Of a stretch of DNA of 64,000 nt, positions 1-7,903 are shown in pieces. The translations under genes and the position numbers were made by a program. The notes under the pieces were generated by a model. The model ran no database searches and was not told where the DNA came from. It was given only the letters and a program-made list of their open reading frames with translations. The stretch spans positions 2,976,001-3,040,000 of the forward strand of contig NZ_CP061941.1 of NCBI RefSeq assembly GCF_014805825.1. Reading direction: 5' to 3'. Source of the DNA: Marinomonas algicola. Its GTDB lineage: Bacteria; Pseudomonadota; Gammaproteobacteria; Pseudomonadales; Marinomonadaceae. How positions within the stretch are numbered: position 1 is the stretch's first letter; every line of letters starts with the position of its first letter.

Positions 1-284
1 GAGCAAAACTGATCAACTTCGCCAGAGGTGGAATAATCAATCACGATGATCTAACAAGCCTACTCGATGCCGGTCATCTTTCACACGCCGTATTAGATGT
101 TTTCGAAGAAGAACCCCTTTCAAAAGACAGCCCGCTGTGGCAACACCCAAAGCTATCCATTTTGCCTCATATCTCAGCGACTACGAATGTCGACTCGGCT
201 TCAAAAGTGGTTGCAAACAATATTAACAACTATCGTAAAAACGGTACGATTCCAAGCTCAGTAGATTTAGAACGAGGTTATTGA
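1..284 (+). CDS. D-2-hydroxyacid dehydrogenase, 3' end only (GhrA-like)
   Basis: The last 93 codons of a gene whose start lies before the window; reading frame begins at base 3 and stops with TGA at 282-284. The visible part is the end of the NAD-binding domain and the C-terminal return of the catalytic domain. It shows the three family signatures: NFARGG (the substrate-binding Arg), DVFEEEPL (the catalytic Glu) and LPHISATT (the catalytic His). This places it among NAD(P)H-dependent 2-ketoacid/2-hydroxyacid dehydrogenases; the short tail and ATTNVDSAS segment resemble glyoxylate/hydroxypyruvate reductase A, but substrate cannot be decided from this fragment. It is followed closely by a strong terminator and converges on the dipeptidase gene. 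Confidence 0.85.
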   Translation, partial: AKLINFARGGIINHDDLTSLLDAGHLSHAVLDVFEEEPLSKDSPLWQHPKLSILPHISATTNVDSASKVVANNINNYRKNGTIPSSVDLERGY

Positions 285-311
285 GAAAGGTGCCAGTGTA
301 CTAACTGTAGA

Positions 312-350
312 GGCCCTAGATAACAAGGATTATCTAGGGCCCTTTGTTTT
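312..350 (+). terminator. Rho-independent terminator after the dehydrogenase gene
   Basis: A perfect 12-bp inverted repeat (arms 312-323 and 330-341, GGCCCTAGATAA and its complement) with a 6-base loop is followed by CTTTGTTTTT. It sits 28 bases after the dehydrogenase stop and ends before the convergent dipeptidase gene. Confidence 0.85.
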
Positions 351-377
351 TGAAATGTCTACGAACTCAGCATAAAG

Positions 378-1133
378 CTAAATGAAGCCATTCTCTATAA
401 TTTCACTTTCCCATTGTTTAAGAATGTCTCTTGGTCGAGTAACGCCATACATCGCTTTCTTGCTTTCAGACCGATATGCCCATAACTGGTTTCCAAAATC
501 ATAATGCCACCACTCACTTGGTAGGTTAGTAAAACCTACTTCGATCATGGCATTATAAAGAATTCGACGATTCTCCTGCGACGCTTTATCACTCCAACTG
601 GGCGTTTCAAGTGCGTCTGTCCATGAGTACTGACTCGCTTCGTCGAAGTGAGTCCCCATATCTAAAAAACGCCCCATGTCGTCGCACAATGCCACATCGA
701 CTGATCCCCCAGTAAGGTGAGGGCTAGGAGCACTGATATCGGTACTAGGAGGCGAGACTAGACTCTTCGCCTTTTCATGCAAGTAGTTTTCTGAATGGTG
801 AGGAAACGACTTCTTCAAAATATTAATTAAAGTATCAAACAAATATTGCTGTACAGAAAAAGGACGCCAACCATCAAGCACCACTAACCTGATACCAGAA
901 GGCATTAGGTCGATCACTTGATGTAATTTATCAAACACACTTTCGCGTACAAAACACTCAGGAATGGCATTGGCAATGCCCATTTTTGCATAGAAAGGGT
1001 AAGTCACTAAACGATTCGAGGTGCTTAACGGGATCAATACTTCACCGTTATCTTCAATAGTAATTTTCCTGTAATTATTCCAAGAAAAACCATTCGACGG
1101 AGGAATTTGATTTTGTGCTATAAAGCGGCTCAT
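378..1133 (-). CDS. ddpX: D-alanyl-D-alanine dipeptidase (VanX/DdpX family, peptidase M15D)
   Basis: Zinc metallopeptidase expected to cleave D-Ala-D-Ala. The family's metal and catalytic motifs are present: SPHLTGGSVDVAL (zinc His and Asp of the SxHxxGxAxD pattern) and, near the C-terminus, SEWWHYDFG (catalytic Glu and third zinc His). No signal peptide is visible, so a cytoplasmic enzyme acting on imported dipeptide is likely, as for E. coli DdpX. The ATG at 1133 starts one base after the dctM stop; a GTG at 1148 in the same frame would overlap dctM by 14 bases and is an alternative. Its place as last gene of a TRAP-transporter operon suggests that the transporter brings in a D-amino-acid dipeptide or related peptidoglycan fragment (inference). 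Confidence 0.88.
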   Translation of the reverse strand: MSRFIAQNQIPPSNGFSWNNYRKITIEDNGEVLIPLSTSNRLVTYPFYAKMGIANAIPECFVRESVFDKLHQVIDLMPSGIRLVVLDGWRPFSVQQYLFDTLINILKKSFPHHSENYLHEKAKSLVSPPSTDISAPSPHLTGGSVDVALCDDMGRFLDMGTHFDEASQYSWTDALETPSWSDKASQENRRILYNAMIEVGFTNLPSEWWHYDFGNQLWAYRSESKKAMYGVTRPRDILKQWESEIIENGFI

Positions 1134-1134
1134 A

Positions 1135-2412
1135 TCAATTAAAAACACTCGGTAATAATAAAGTTAAACTCGGAAAGCAAATAACAAAGATCTGAGCAAA
1201 AACAGCCACCATCACAAACGGCCAAATACTTTTAAACATCTCAGTGATTTCGATCTTACTCACTGCCGCCGCAACAAAAACACACGCCCCCATTGGCGGA
1301 GTGATCAATGCAATGGTGATATTGATTGTAATCACCACACCCAGATGTACTGGATCAATACCAGAGGCAATCGCCACGGGGAAAAACACCGGCGTAAGTA
1401 ACATTAATGCAGACACTTCTTCCATTAACATACCGATAAAAAAAGTAATCAGACTGAGAATCAAAAGCACAGTAGTAGGATTATTTTTAAAAGGTTCCAA
1501 ATATACGAGGAGTTGAGAAGGTAATTGCGCATAAGCCAATAACCAACTCACCACAGACGACGCGGCAATAATGACAAAGATGGTGCCAGTCAAAATAGCT
1601 GTATCAATAAGTGCTTCACGAAGTTTGCTAAATGACAAGCTACGATTTAGCAAACCGAGCAGCAAAGCATAAGCAACAATTAAAGCACCCGATTCAGTTG
1701 GTGTAACAAAACCAAAAACAATACTGGAGACAATGATAAAAGGAGCTATCAAGGCTGGGGCCGAATACCAAAAAGCGTATAAAATGCCTTTAACGCTAGA
1801 CCTTTCCGTTTGACTTTGTAAGCCAACTTTTCTGGCATACAGATAATTCATAATAATAAAAGCACCACCAAGCAATAGGCCAGGAATGACGCCAGCCAGA
1901 AACAAATCTCCCACGGAGGTATTGGTCAAAGACGCATAAAGAATCATGAAAATACTGGGTGGAATAATCGGTCCAATCAATGAACTGGCAGCCGTTAAAC
2001 CTGCAGCATAGCTAGTTGAATAACCTTCTTTTTTCATCGCAGGAACAAGCAGCGACCCAAGAGCGGACGTATCGGCAACCGCTGAGCCATTCACACCCGC
2101 AAAAAACACGCTAGACACAACATTAACGTAGCCTAAACCACCGCGCAGATGCCCAACCAATGAGTTGGCTAAACGGATCAATTGCGAGGTCAATCCTGAG
2201 GAGTTCATCAAGTTGCCAGCAAAAATAAAAAGCGGAATGGCCATTAAAGCAAAAGAATTAATACCGCCAAAAAACTGTTGAGGCACCATGCGGTAGGCTA
2301 GAAAGAAGTCAACAAAATAAAAGCCTATTAATGACGCTAACAACAGGCAAATAAATAATGGCACACCTAATAATATGTTTACTAAAAAGGTAATAACGAT
2401 AGCAATCAGCAT
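1135..2412 (-). CDS. dctM: TRAP transporter large permease (DctM-like)
   Basis: 425-residue, very hydrophobic protein with about 12 predicted membrane segments, the usual size and architecture of the DctM subunit that forms the sodium-coupled transport channel of TRAP systems. Typical features are the GxPLFIFAG-type N-terminal segment (MAIPLFIFAGNLMN) and the IPPSIFMILYA and TPPMGACVFVAA helical-hairpin segments. Its start overlaps the end of dctQ by 7 bases and is preceded by GAGGA, indicating translational coupling. It acts in the inner membrane with DctQ and the periplasmic DctP. The substrate cannot be read from the permease itself. Confidence 0.93.
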   Translation of the reverse strand: MLIAIVITFLVNILLGVPLFICLLLASLIGFYFVDFFLAYRMVPQQFFGGINSFALMAIPLFIFAGNLMNSSGLTSQLIRLANSLVGHLRGGLGYVNVVSSVFFAGVNGSAVADTSALGSLLVPAMKKEGYSTSYAAGLTAASSLIGPIIPPSIFMILYASLTNTSVGDLFLAGVIPGLLLGGAFIIMNYLYARKVGLQSQTERSSVKGILYAFWYSAPALIAPFIIVSSIVFGFVTPTESGALIVAYALLLGLLNRSLSFSKLREALIDTAILTGTIFVIIAASSVVSWLLAYAQLPSQLLVYLEPFKNNPTTVLLILSLITFFIGMLMEEVSALMLLTPVFFPVAIASGIDPVHLGVVITINITIALITPPMGACVFVAAAVSKIEITEMFKSIWPFVMVAVFAQIFVICFPSLTLLLPSVFN

Positions 2413-2891
2413 GCTTCATTCCTCTTGTGATTCTGCGGGAATGGCCCTTGCATAAGTACCATCAAAAACAAAGCACCAAAGCCAATAGGCACAGATAACA
2501 AAGGAATCGTTTTGCTCACACCCAGACTCATGCTGGCAAACTTATTCAGCGAGATTGAATAACGTGCACTCACGTAGATAAAAAACAACGAAACGCCCAG
2601 TACGACCAACCATTGATACATACGAATCAACTGACGAGCAGTATGACCAACGTGTTGTTCGACAAAAGAGACTCTCATGTGTCGCGAGTCTACATAGGCG
2701 CAAGACATCGCCAACATGACACTGGCAATGATGCCATATCGAGAAAGTTCATCCGACCAAATAGGCGAATGATTTAAAATATAGCGAGTAAATACGCTAT
2801 ACAAGATAAGCAATACATTCAAAGCAAGAATGGATGCCGATGTAAACAACAGTAAGCGATACGATGTTGCCCGTATAGAGTTCAAAGTCAT
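2406..2891 (-). CDS. dctQ: TRAP transporter small permease (DctQ-like)
   Basis: 161 residues with four hydrophobic segments (about residues 13-33, 48-68, 90-110 and 130-150), the standard topology of the small TRAP membrane subunit. The loop FTRYILNHSPIWSDELSRY is characteristic of DctQ (RYxxxxxxxWxxELxR). The start at 2891 has GAGG five bases upstream. It lies between dctP and dctM with a 7-base overlap onto dctM, so the three genes form one minus-strand operon in the order dctP-dctQ-dctM-ddpX. Confidence 0.92.
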   Translation of the reverse strand: MTLNSIRATSYRLLLFTSASILALNVLLILYSVFTRYILNHSPIWSDELSRYGIIASVMLAMSCAYVDSRHMRVSFVEQHVGHTARQLIRMYQWLVVLGVSLFFIYVSARYSISLNKFASMSLGVSKTIPLLSVPIGFGALFLMVLMQGPFPQNHKRNEAC

Positions 2892-2904
2892 AATGGCCTC
2901 GTAA

Positions 2905-2922
2905 CGGCGCCCAAAGGCGCCG
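2905..2922 (-). repeat. GC-rich intercistronic hairpin between dctP and dctQ
   Basis: Perfect 7-bp inverted repeat CGGCGCC-CAAA-GGCGCCG with a 4-base loop, located in the 44-base gap between dctP and dctQ. Such hairpins after the binding-protein gene are known to protect upstream mRNA or partly end transcription, so that the binding protein is made in excess over the permease; that role here is inferred. Confidence 0.6.
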
Positions 2923-2935
2923 AACTAAATGGGGT

Positions 2936-3970
2936 TTACTTTTTAAACCCAACGTCTTTTAATGCTAAATCAACCCATTTCTGATCGATACCTTCCTCTT
3001 CTAACCATTTAAAATAAGAAGGCTGGCCCACTGTACGAAATTCTTCTAACTCGGCCGCCGAAGGACGATACACTTCCATTCCCTTCTCTTCTAAAAAAGC
3101 AACACGGGAATCAACCTGACTTTCAACCGCTTTTCTGTTGATGTCATTCGCTTCTTTCACCGCCGCCATTAAAGCCGCTTTGTCTTCAGATGAAAGGCTT
3201 TTTAGTAGCTCATCATTGCCGACTAAGAACTGGTCGGAATATTGGATGTTTGCCAACGTTGCGTATTTTTGCACTTCAAATAAACTGCCTAAAATAATGT
3301 ACATAGGCGGATTCATCTGGCCATCAGCGACACCTGTTTTTAGAGCAAGGTAAACTTCTGTCCAGGGGATTGGTGTTCCAGACGCACCAAATGCGTTGTA
3401 AAGAGCAACCTGACTTTTATCCATCGCCCGATAGCGAAGACCGTCGAAATCTTTCGGGGATTTAATTGGGTGCTTATTATTGGTAAAGGCAAGAAAGCCG
3501 CCCTCTTCCACTACCGCCATAAGGTGCCCACCAGTACGCTCATAAAACTCACTCTGCACAGCTTTCCAGTAATTTCCTTCATCAAAAAACTGACGGGCTT
3601 GATCAAAACCACTGAATAGGAAAGGAATGGCACTGACAAAAATTTCTGGAAATAAAGGAGAAACACCTCCAAAAGACGCCACATTTAGACTTGGCGTATT
3701 TAATACCTGCTCCATGCGCTCTTCCTCTTCACCCAACATGCTGTTTGGATAAAGCTTAAGAGTCAGTTCACCATTGGTTTTCTGATCCACTAATTTTTGC
3801 AGATTGGTTGCAAATAAATGTACTGCATTCTTATCTGCATCAGCCGCACCGTTATAACTTAGATTGATGGTTTGTGCTTGAACAGCAAGAGACATGGATG
3901 AAATGGCGGCCCCTAATGCCATTGCTTTAAACAAACGTGTTTTACCGAATATTTGATTCATAACTGTCAT
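2936..3970 (-). CDS. dctP: TRAP transporter periplasmic solute-binding protein (DctP family)
   Basis: 344 residues with a Sec signal peptide (basic start, hydrophobic core LFKAMALGAAISSMSLA, cleavage after AVQA about residue 32). The mature part follows the DctP fold: a central FDGLRYRAM segment, whose Arg normally pairs with the substrate carboxylate, and GVADGQMNPP, the counterpart of the DGQENP motif. AAGGA lies about eight bases before the ATG. It captures the substrate in the periplasm and delivers it to DctQM. The conserved Arg argues for a carboxylate-containing ligand; the neighbouring D,D-dipeptidase hints at a D-amino-acid dipeptide, but this is inference. Confidence 0.93.
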   Translation of the reverse strand: MTVMNQIFGKTRLFKAMALGAAISSMSLAVQAQTINLSYNGAADADKNAVHLFATNLQKLVDQKTNGELTLKLYPNSMLGEEEERMEQVLNTPSLNVASFGGVSPLFPEIFVSAIPFLFSGFDQARQFFDEGNYWKAVQSEFYERTGGHLMAVVEEGGFLAFTNNKHPIKSPKDFDGLRYRAMDKSQVALYNAFGASGTPIPWTEVYLALKTGVADGQMNPPMYIILGSLFEVQKYATLANIQYSDQFLVGNDELLKSLSSEDKAALMAAVKEANDINRKAVESQVDSRVAFLEEKGMEVYRPSAAELEEFRTVGQPSYFKWLEEEGIDQKWVDLALKDVGFKK

Positions 3971-4115
3971 TTTTGAGTTCCTTTATGATTTTAAAGTAAT
4001 CTGTTTTCTATCATTTTATTATTCACACTATCAACTTAAACTTGAGCTGTTGACATCACAAGACCTAAAACGTTGCAATAAAGTCAACACACATTAGAAA
4101 ACAAAATTAGCCACT

Positions 4116-5030
4116 CTATTTGTGAGCTAAGAACGCCATCGTTTCACTCAGGTGGCTCAAAAGAGCCTGAGCAGCCAAAGTCAATTCTCTACTTTCTATG
4201 CTCAAAACTTGCACTTTGGCTTGGGAAAGAATACTGCTCTTAATAGGAATAACGACTATCTTCCCCTGCTCAATTTCGTCACGTACGGTCAGTAATGGCA
4301 TAAAAGTAATACCAAGACCTGACATCACAAAGTTCTTCAAAGCGGCAACCGAGTTAGTTCTAAGGCGAGGCGTTAATTTTAAATGATTCAATTCTTCTAC
4401 CAGTGTCACCAAGCGCCCCATACCCGTTGATTTATCAAGAAGAGCAAAAGGATACTCTGCAACAGAATGGAAAGTCACAGGCGCTTGTTGTTTGGTTAAA
4501 GCATGCCCTGGTGGCACGATCAGTTCAAGGGGGTGACTGGTTTCGAGATGACAATAGAGTTTGGGGTTATTAACAGAAGCGTAAGTTAACGCAAAATCAA
4601 TGTGCTCCTCTTGGAGTAGTTGTACCGCATCCTGTGCTCCAGCCATTTCTACTGACAATTGAATCCCTTTATGCTTCTCCAAAAATGACTGCAATGAAGA
4701 TGAAATCAGATCACCTAAAATCCCCTCACCTACCGCAATTCGCACTTCACCCGTTCTCAAATTGAGTAAATCATCGATTCTCGATAACGTGGCTTGTTCA
4801 CTGGCCGACATTTTTCGATAATACTGAAGTAACTCATTACCTGCAGGCGTAATAGGATTATGGTTATTCGTTCGATCCCAAACGGGCAACAGTAATTTTT
4901 CTTCTAATTGAGACAACAAACGACTGACTGCGGAGGGATCAACATTGAGTCGAGCGGCGGCTTTCCTCAGTGTTTTATAACGCGCAATAGCATTAAGGTA
5001 TTCCAATGCACGAGGGGGGAGTTTATGCAT
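4116..5030 (-). CDS. LysR-family transcriptional regulator
   Basis: Begins with a LysR winged-helix domain (residues about 4-63, LNAIARYKTLRKAAARLNVD then PSAVSRLLSQLEE) and continues with the periplasmic-binding-protein-like effector domain (from about residue 90), total 304 residues. An upstream in-frame ATG at 5063 would add 11 residues, but the ATG at 5030 has AGGA five bases before it and starts at the usual distance from the helix-turn-helix. It is transcribed in the same direction as the TRAP operon, 145 bases upstream of dctP, so it may control that operon; effector unknown. Confidence 0.88.
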   Translation of the reverse strand: MHKLPPRALEYLNAIARYKTLRKAAARLNVDPSAVSRLLSQLEEKLLLPVWDRTNNHNPITPAGNELLQYYRKMSASEQATLSRIDDLLNLRTGEVRIAVGEGILGDLISSSLQSFLEKHKGIQLSVEMAGAQDAVQLLQEEHIDFALTYASVNNPKLYCHLETSHPLELIVPPGHALTKQQAPVTFHSVAEYPFALLDKSTGMGRLVTLVEELNHLKLTPRLRTNSVAALKNFVMSGLGITFMPLLTVRDEIEQGKIVVIPIKSSILSQAKVQVLSIESRELTLAAQALLSHLSETMAFLAHK

Positions 5031-5510
5031 AAATATCCTAAAAAGATAAAAAGGTGGGTACACTTTAGCTTAAATTGAATTTGCAATGGGAGCAAAAATA
5101 AAATTCGCGTCCCGATCCACACACGACGATGTGAAACGCTTTTTCCAGTAACAGTATCTTCACCTCACAACAAAGAACGACGAACGCATTGAGAGATGCA
5201 ATGGCATTACGGGGTATCAGACAAACTGACTTGTTGGCTTCTGGCCCTTGGCCTCGTTTTCTCCTCAGCCTTGAGTCGTGTCCTTTTCAATTTGAACGGC
5301 GATCGCCGTTGTGCCTTTGGTCGTTAGGTCACACGTTGGTACGCTCACTTGTTACAACTGTATCAAGTCACCTTGCTTGGTTATCGTTATTATGACGAAG
5401 TCTTTGCTTTAGAACTTATAACTCTGGGCAGCCATGAAAATTTTATCGTGATGAGAATGAGACTTTCGAGGGTTGTAACTACAAAACAGTTATAAACAAA
5501 TAGGCCTAGC
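5031..5510. other. 480-base stretch without a convincing intact gene
   Basis: Between the LysR gene and a small membrane-protein gene. It contains the upstream region of the LysR gene, a possible decayed small gene (5196-5495, listed separately) and an alternative 68-codon frame (5189-5395) rich in Leu/Ser that resembles no family I know. No tRNA, terminator or clear promoter was recognised. Confidence 0.4.
5196..5495 (+). pseudogene. Possible small gene interrupted by an in-frame TAG
   Basis: From ATG 5196 (preceded by GAGAG) the frame runs 43 codons, meets TAG at 5325-5327 and then stays open in the same frame for 55 more codons to TAA at 5493-5495. The first part has a hydrophobic, signal-like segment (LTCWLLALGLVFSSALS); the second reads like ordinary protein (LLQLYQVTLLGYRYYDEV). 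The whole would be about 99 codons. This may be a gene killed by one nonsense change, or a chance open frame in a gene-poor stretch; I recognise no family. A competing frame overlaps it, so confidence is low. Confidence 0.22.
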
Positions 5511-5792
5511 TTAACGCCTTGTACCCCAAACTTTTGAAACGGCTCTGTCTGAACCGAGTGTCCCGACAACTAATGCGGTGGCAGCGACGCCAAAAAACAC
5601 AATGAAGGGGACTATGGCTCCGCCTTGGCTAAAGTGGATGCCTAGATAGGCGATGCCTAAGGATAACAGCAGAAAGATACAGCCCATTATCACTAAAATG
5701 GTTCTATGAGATTCTTTATAAGAGAACGCTCCCTCACCGCGCTCAAACACATTCAATAAGGGTAAAAAGAGTTTTCTTAGAGGCTGTTTCAC
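5511..5792 (-). CDS. Small two-helix membrane protein of unknown function
   Basis: 93 residues. After a basic, soluble N-terminal stretch (about residues 1-28, containing FERGEGAFSYKES) there are two membrane segments, about residues 30-52 (ILVIMGCIFLLLSLGIAYLGI) and 58-78 (GAIVPFIVFFGVAATALVVG), and a short basic tail. Coding character is supported by the clear topology and by the lack of a competing frame on the other strand. I do not recognise a named family. It lies upstream of dcd in the same orientation only in the sense that dcd ends 100 bases away upstream of it; they could share a transcript, with this gene last. Confidence 0.65.
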   Translation of the reverse strand: MKQPLRKLFLPLLNVFERGEGAFSYKESHRTILVIMGCIFLLLSLGIAYLGIHFSQGGAIVPFIVFFGVAATALVVGTLGSDRAVSKVWGTRR

Positions 5793-5903
5793 GCAAGGTT
5801 CCTATCGGTTTCTTTGTGTCTGACAGAGTATAAGGTTGTAAAAGACGCTCGTTTTAGACACGCTTTTACAACCTTAATAGCCGCTCATTACCTGAGTATA
5901 CAA

Positions 5904-6497
5904 TTAAAGTAATTTTTCATCATTACTGATACGGCTACCAACGGCTGAACTTTGGTCACGATATTTAGCATTGTCACGCTTGTTGTAGGGGCGATCCGCC
6001 GCGCCAGTCATGGTTTCAAAATTAATCGCGCCAATGGTCATACCAGGGCGAACGGCAAGCGGTAATTTACCACCGTTTAAAAACTCTAATACGATTCCAC
6101 CGCTCCAACCCGGGTCGATTCGATGCGCCGTTACGTGTACCATAAGCCCCAAACGCGCCAAAGAAGAGCGGCCATCTAGCCAGCCAACAAGGTGCTCGGG
6201 AACCGTAATGGATTCTTTCGTAACGCCCAAAACCAATTCACCAGGATGAATAAAGAAAGGTTCTCCATCAGGCAGAACGATTTCGTCTCCCATCACCGAT
6301 TCTATGGTTTTATTAAGCGCTTCTTTTGGACCACTTAGATCCAAGTAAGGTGCAGGATGCCCTTGAAAGACCCGAAACGAGTTGCCTAATGTTAGGTCAA
6401 CGGATACCCCACTGATGGCATTGTTATCTGGCCTTGGGTCAATGGTGATAACGCCCTCATCAAGGGCGGCTATAATATCTCGGTCACACAAACGCAT
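5904..6497 (-). CDS. dcd: dCTP deaminase
   Basis: Converts dCTP to dUTP plus ammonia, feeding dTMP synthesis. The 197-residue protein starts MRLCDRDI and contains the family core: [15 protein letters not shown], the substrate-pocket segment [20 protein letters not shown] (RSSLARLG) and the catalytic-Glu region [12 protein letters not shown]. Length is close to the 188-193 residues of enterobacterial Dcd. It follows apbC by 9 bases in the same direction and the two are likely cotranscribed. Close neighbours apbC and metG match the E. coli region where mrp is divergent from metG. Confidence 0.97.
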   Translation of the reverse strand: MRLCDRDIIAALDEGVITIDPRPDNNAISGVSVDLTLGNSFRVFQGHPAPYLDLSGPKEALNKTIESVMGDEIVLPDGEPFFIHPGELVLGVTKESITVPEHLVGWLDGRSSLARLGLMVHVTAHRIDPGWSGGIVLEFLNGGKLPLAVRPGMTIGAINFETMTGAADRPYNKRDNAKYRDQSSAVGSRISNDEKLL

Positions 6498-6506
6498 TTT
6501 TTTTCC

Positions 6507-7583
6507 TTAATCATCACTCATGCCAATGGTTGGCATTTCAAAAGAAGTATTTGAATTGGCAAGAGTAGCACCAAGCTTGCGTGCAATCGAATGATAAATG
6601 GCGGCAACATCACCTTTTTCATCGCTGACAACTGGCGGCACGCCAGCATCACTTTGTTTACGTATCGCCAAACTTAACGGTAATTTACCCAATACGTTCA
6701 CATCAAACTCCTGTGCTAAGGCCTCTCCACCTTCGTCACCAAAAATGGCTTCATGATGACCGCAATTTGAACAAATATGGGTCGACATATTTTCAACCAC
6801 ACCTAAGACAGGAATGTTCACTTTGCGAAACATTTCAATACCACGGCGGGCGTCCAATAACGCAATGTCTTGTGGCGTTGTGACGATAACCGAACCCGCG
6901 ACAGGTACTTTTTGCGATAAAGTAAGCTGGATGTCACCCGTACCCGGTGGCATATCGACAAACAAAAAATCAAGATCATCCCAATCCGTTTGCGTAAGTA
7001 GCTGCATTAATGCGCCCGTTACCATTGGACCGCGCCATGCAACAGGCGTATCTTTGGTCATAAGAAACGCCATCGACATGACTTGCACCCCATGGGCAAC
7101 CGGTGGAATGAAGAACTTTTCATCACGTACTTTAGGTCGTGTATCCGCATCAAAACCAAGCATCATGCCTTGGCTTGGGCCATAAATATCGGCGTCTAAA
7201 ATACCCACTTTTGCGCCTTCTTGGGCCATAGCTAAGGCAAGGTTTACCGTTGTAGTAGATTTACCAACACCCCCTTTACCCGACGCGACGGCAATCACAT
7301 TTTTCACGCCTGTCATACCCGGTAAGTTACCTTGAGTACCGTAGGACTCAATTGTACTCTGAATCGTTAAATCCACTTTACGAGTATCGCCTAGCTGACT
7401 TAATGTCGCCTGGATTCGATTTATCAAACTGTGTGTTTCTGTTTGAGCTACGTAAGGCAAGCTTAACGTAAGCGTTAATGACTCCGCGTGACTGGATAAT
7501 TGCCAAACATCGCCATAAGGTGACTGTGAGTTTTCATCCACTAATGCCTTTAGTTCAGACAATATTTGCACGTCAGTTAACAT
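6507..7583 (-). CDS. apbC: Iron-sulfur cluster carrier ATPase, Mrp/ApbC (NBP35 type)
   Basis: 358 residues. An N-terminal MIP18/DUF59-like domain (about 1-85) is followed by a ParA/MinD-type ATPase with deviant Walker A SGKGGVGKST (residues 101-110), switch segment MPPGTGD (211-217), and the paired cysteines CSNC (C271 and C274) that bind a bridging [4Fe-4S] cluster between two subunits. It binds and hands Fe-S clusters to apo-proteins in the cytoplasm. The gene is divergent from metG, an arrangement shared with E. coli mrp/metG, and is followed after 9 bases by dcd. Confidence 0.96.
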   Translation of the reverse strand: MLTDVQILSELKALVDENSQSPYGDVWQLSSHAESLTLTLSLPYVAQTETHSLINRIQATLSQLGDTRKVDLTIQSTIESYGTQGNLPGMTGVKNVIAVASGKGGVGKSTTTVNLALAMAQEGAKVGILDADIYGPSQGMMLGFDADTRPKVRDEKFFIPPVAHGVQVMSMAFLMTKDTPVAWRGPMVTGALMQLLTQTDWDDLDFLFVDMPPGTGDIQLTLSQKVPVAGSVIVTTPQDIALLDARRGIEMFRKVNIPVLGVVENMSTHICSNCGHHEAIFGDEGGEALAQEFDVNVLGKLPLSLAIRKQSDAGVPPVVSDEKGDVAAIYHSIARKLGATLANSNTSFEMPTIGMSDD

Positions 7584-7903
7584 GAAACGCTTCTCCTAAA
7601 ATAAAATACCGTGAGCAAGGGTAAAATTACGCTCATAATTAAAAAAAATGGGGGCATTTGCTATAAAAGCAAGTCCAGCACTTGCACCTATTTCAGTGGT
7701 TCTTATAATTACGCGGTCAGATTTTTAACCGCGCTTCGAATCTCGCTTTTCTTGAGTCACGCTATTGCACGTCAATAGTCTGATTTGGACACCATAAAGA
7801 GTCGAACGCCACCTACAATCCATTGGTTTTTTTGCGATGTGTTTTCGTATCCATCTCAAATACACTGACTGGAATGTCATCATATTTAATAGGCTTACAT
7901 AAA
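7584..7903. other. Divergent promoter region between apbC and metG
   Basis: 320 bases with no credible gene. It should hold the promoters of both apbC (leftward) and metG (rightward). The first 60 bases beside apbC are A-rich (AATTAAAAAAAATG). A short minus-strand frame at 7725-7910 overlaps the metG start and looks accidental. I could not single out a promoter with confidence. Confidence 0.5.

Noticed and set aside
5189..5395. 68-codon plus-strand frame
   Set aside because: Composition (Leu, Ser, Arg, Pro, Cys) and lack of family likeness suggest chance; the overlapping frame from 5196 is a slightly better, though still weak, candidate.
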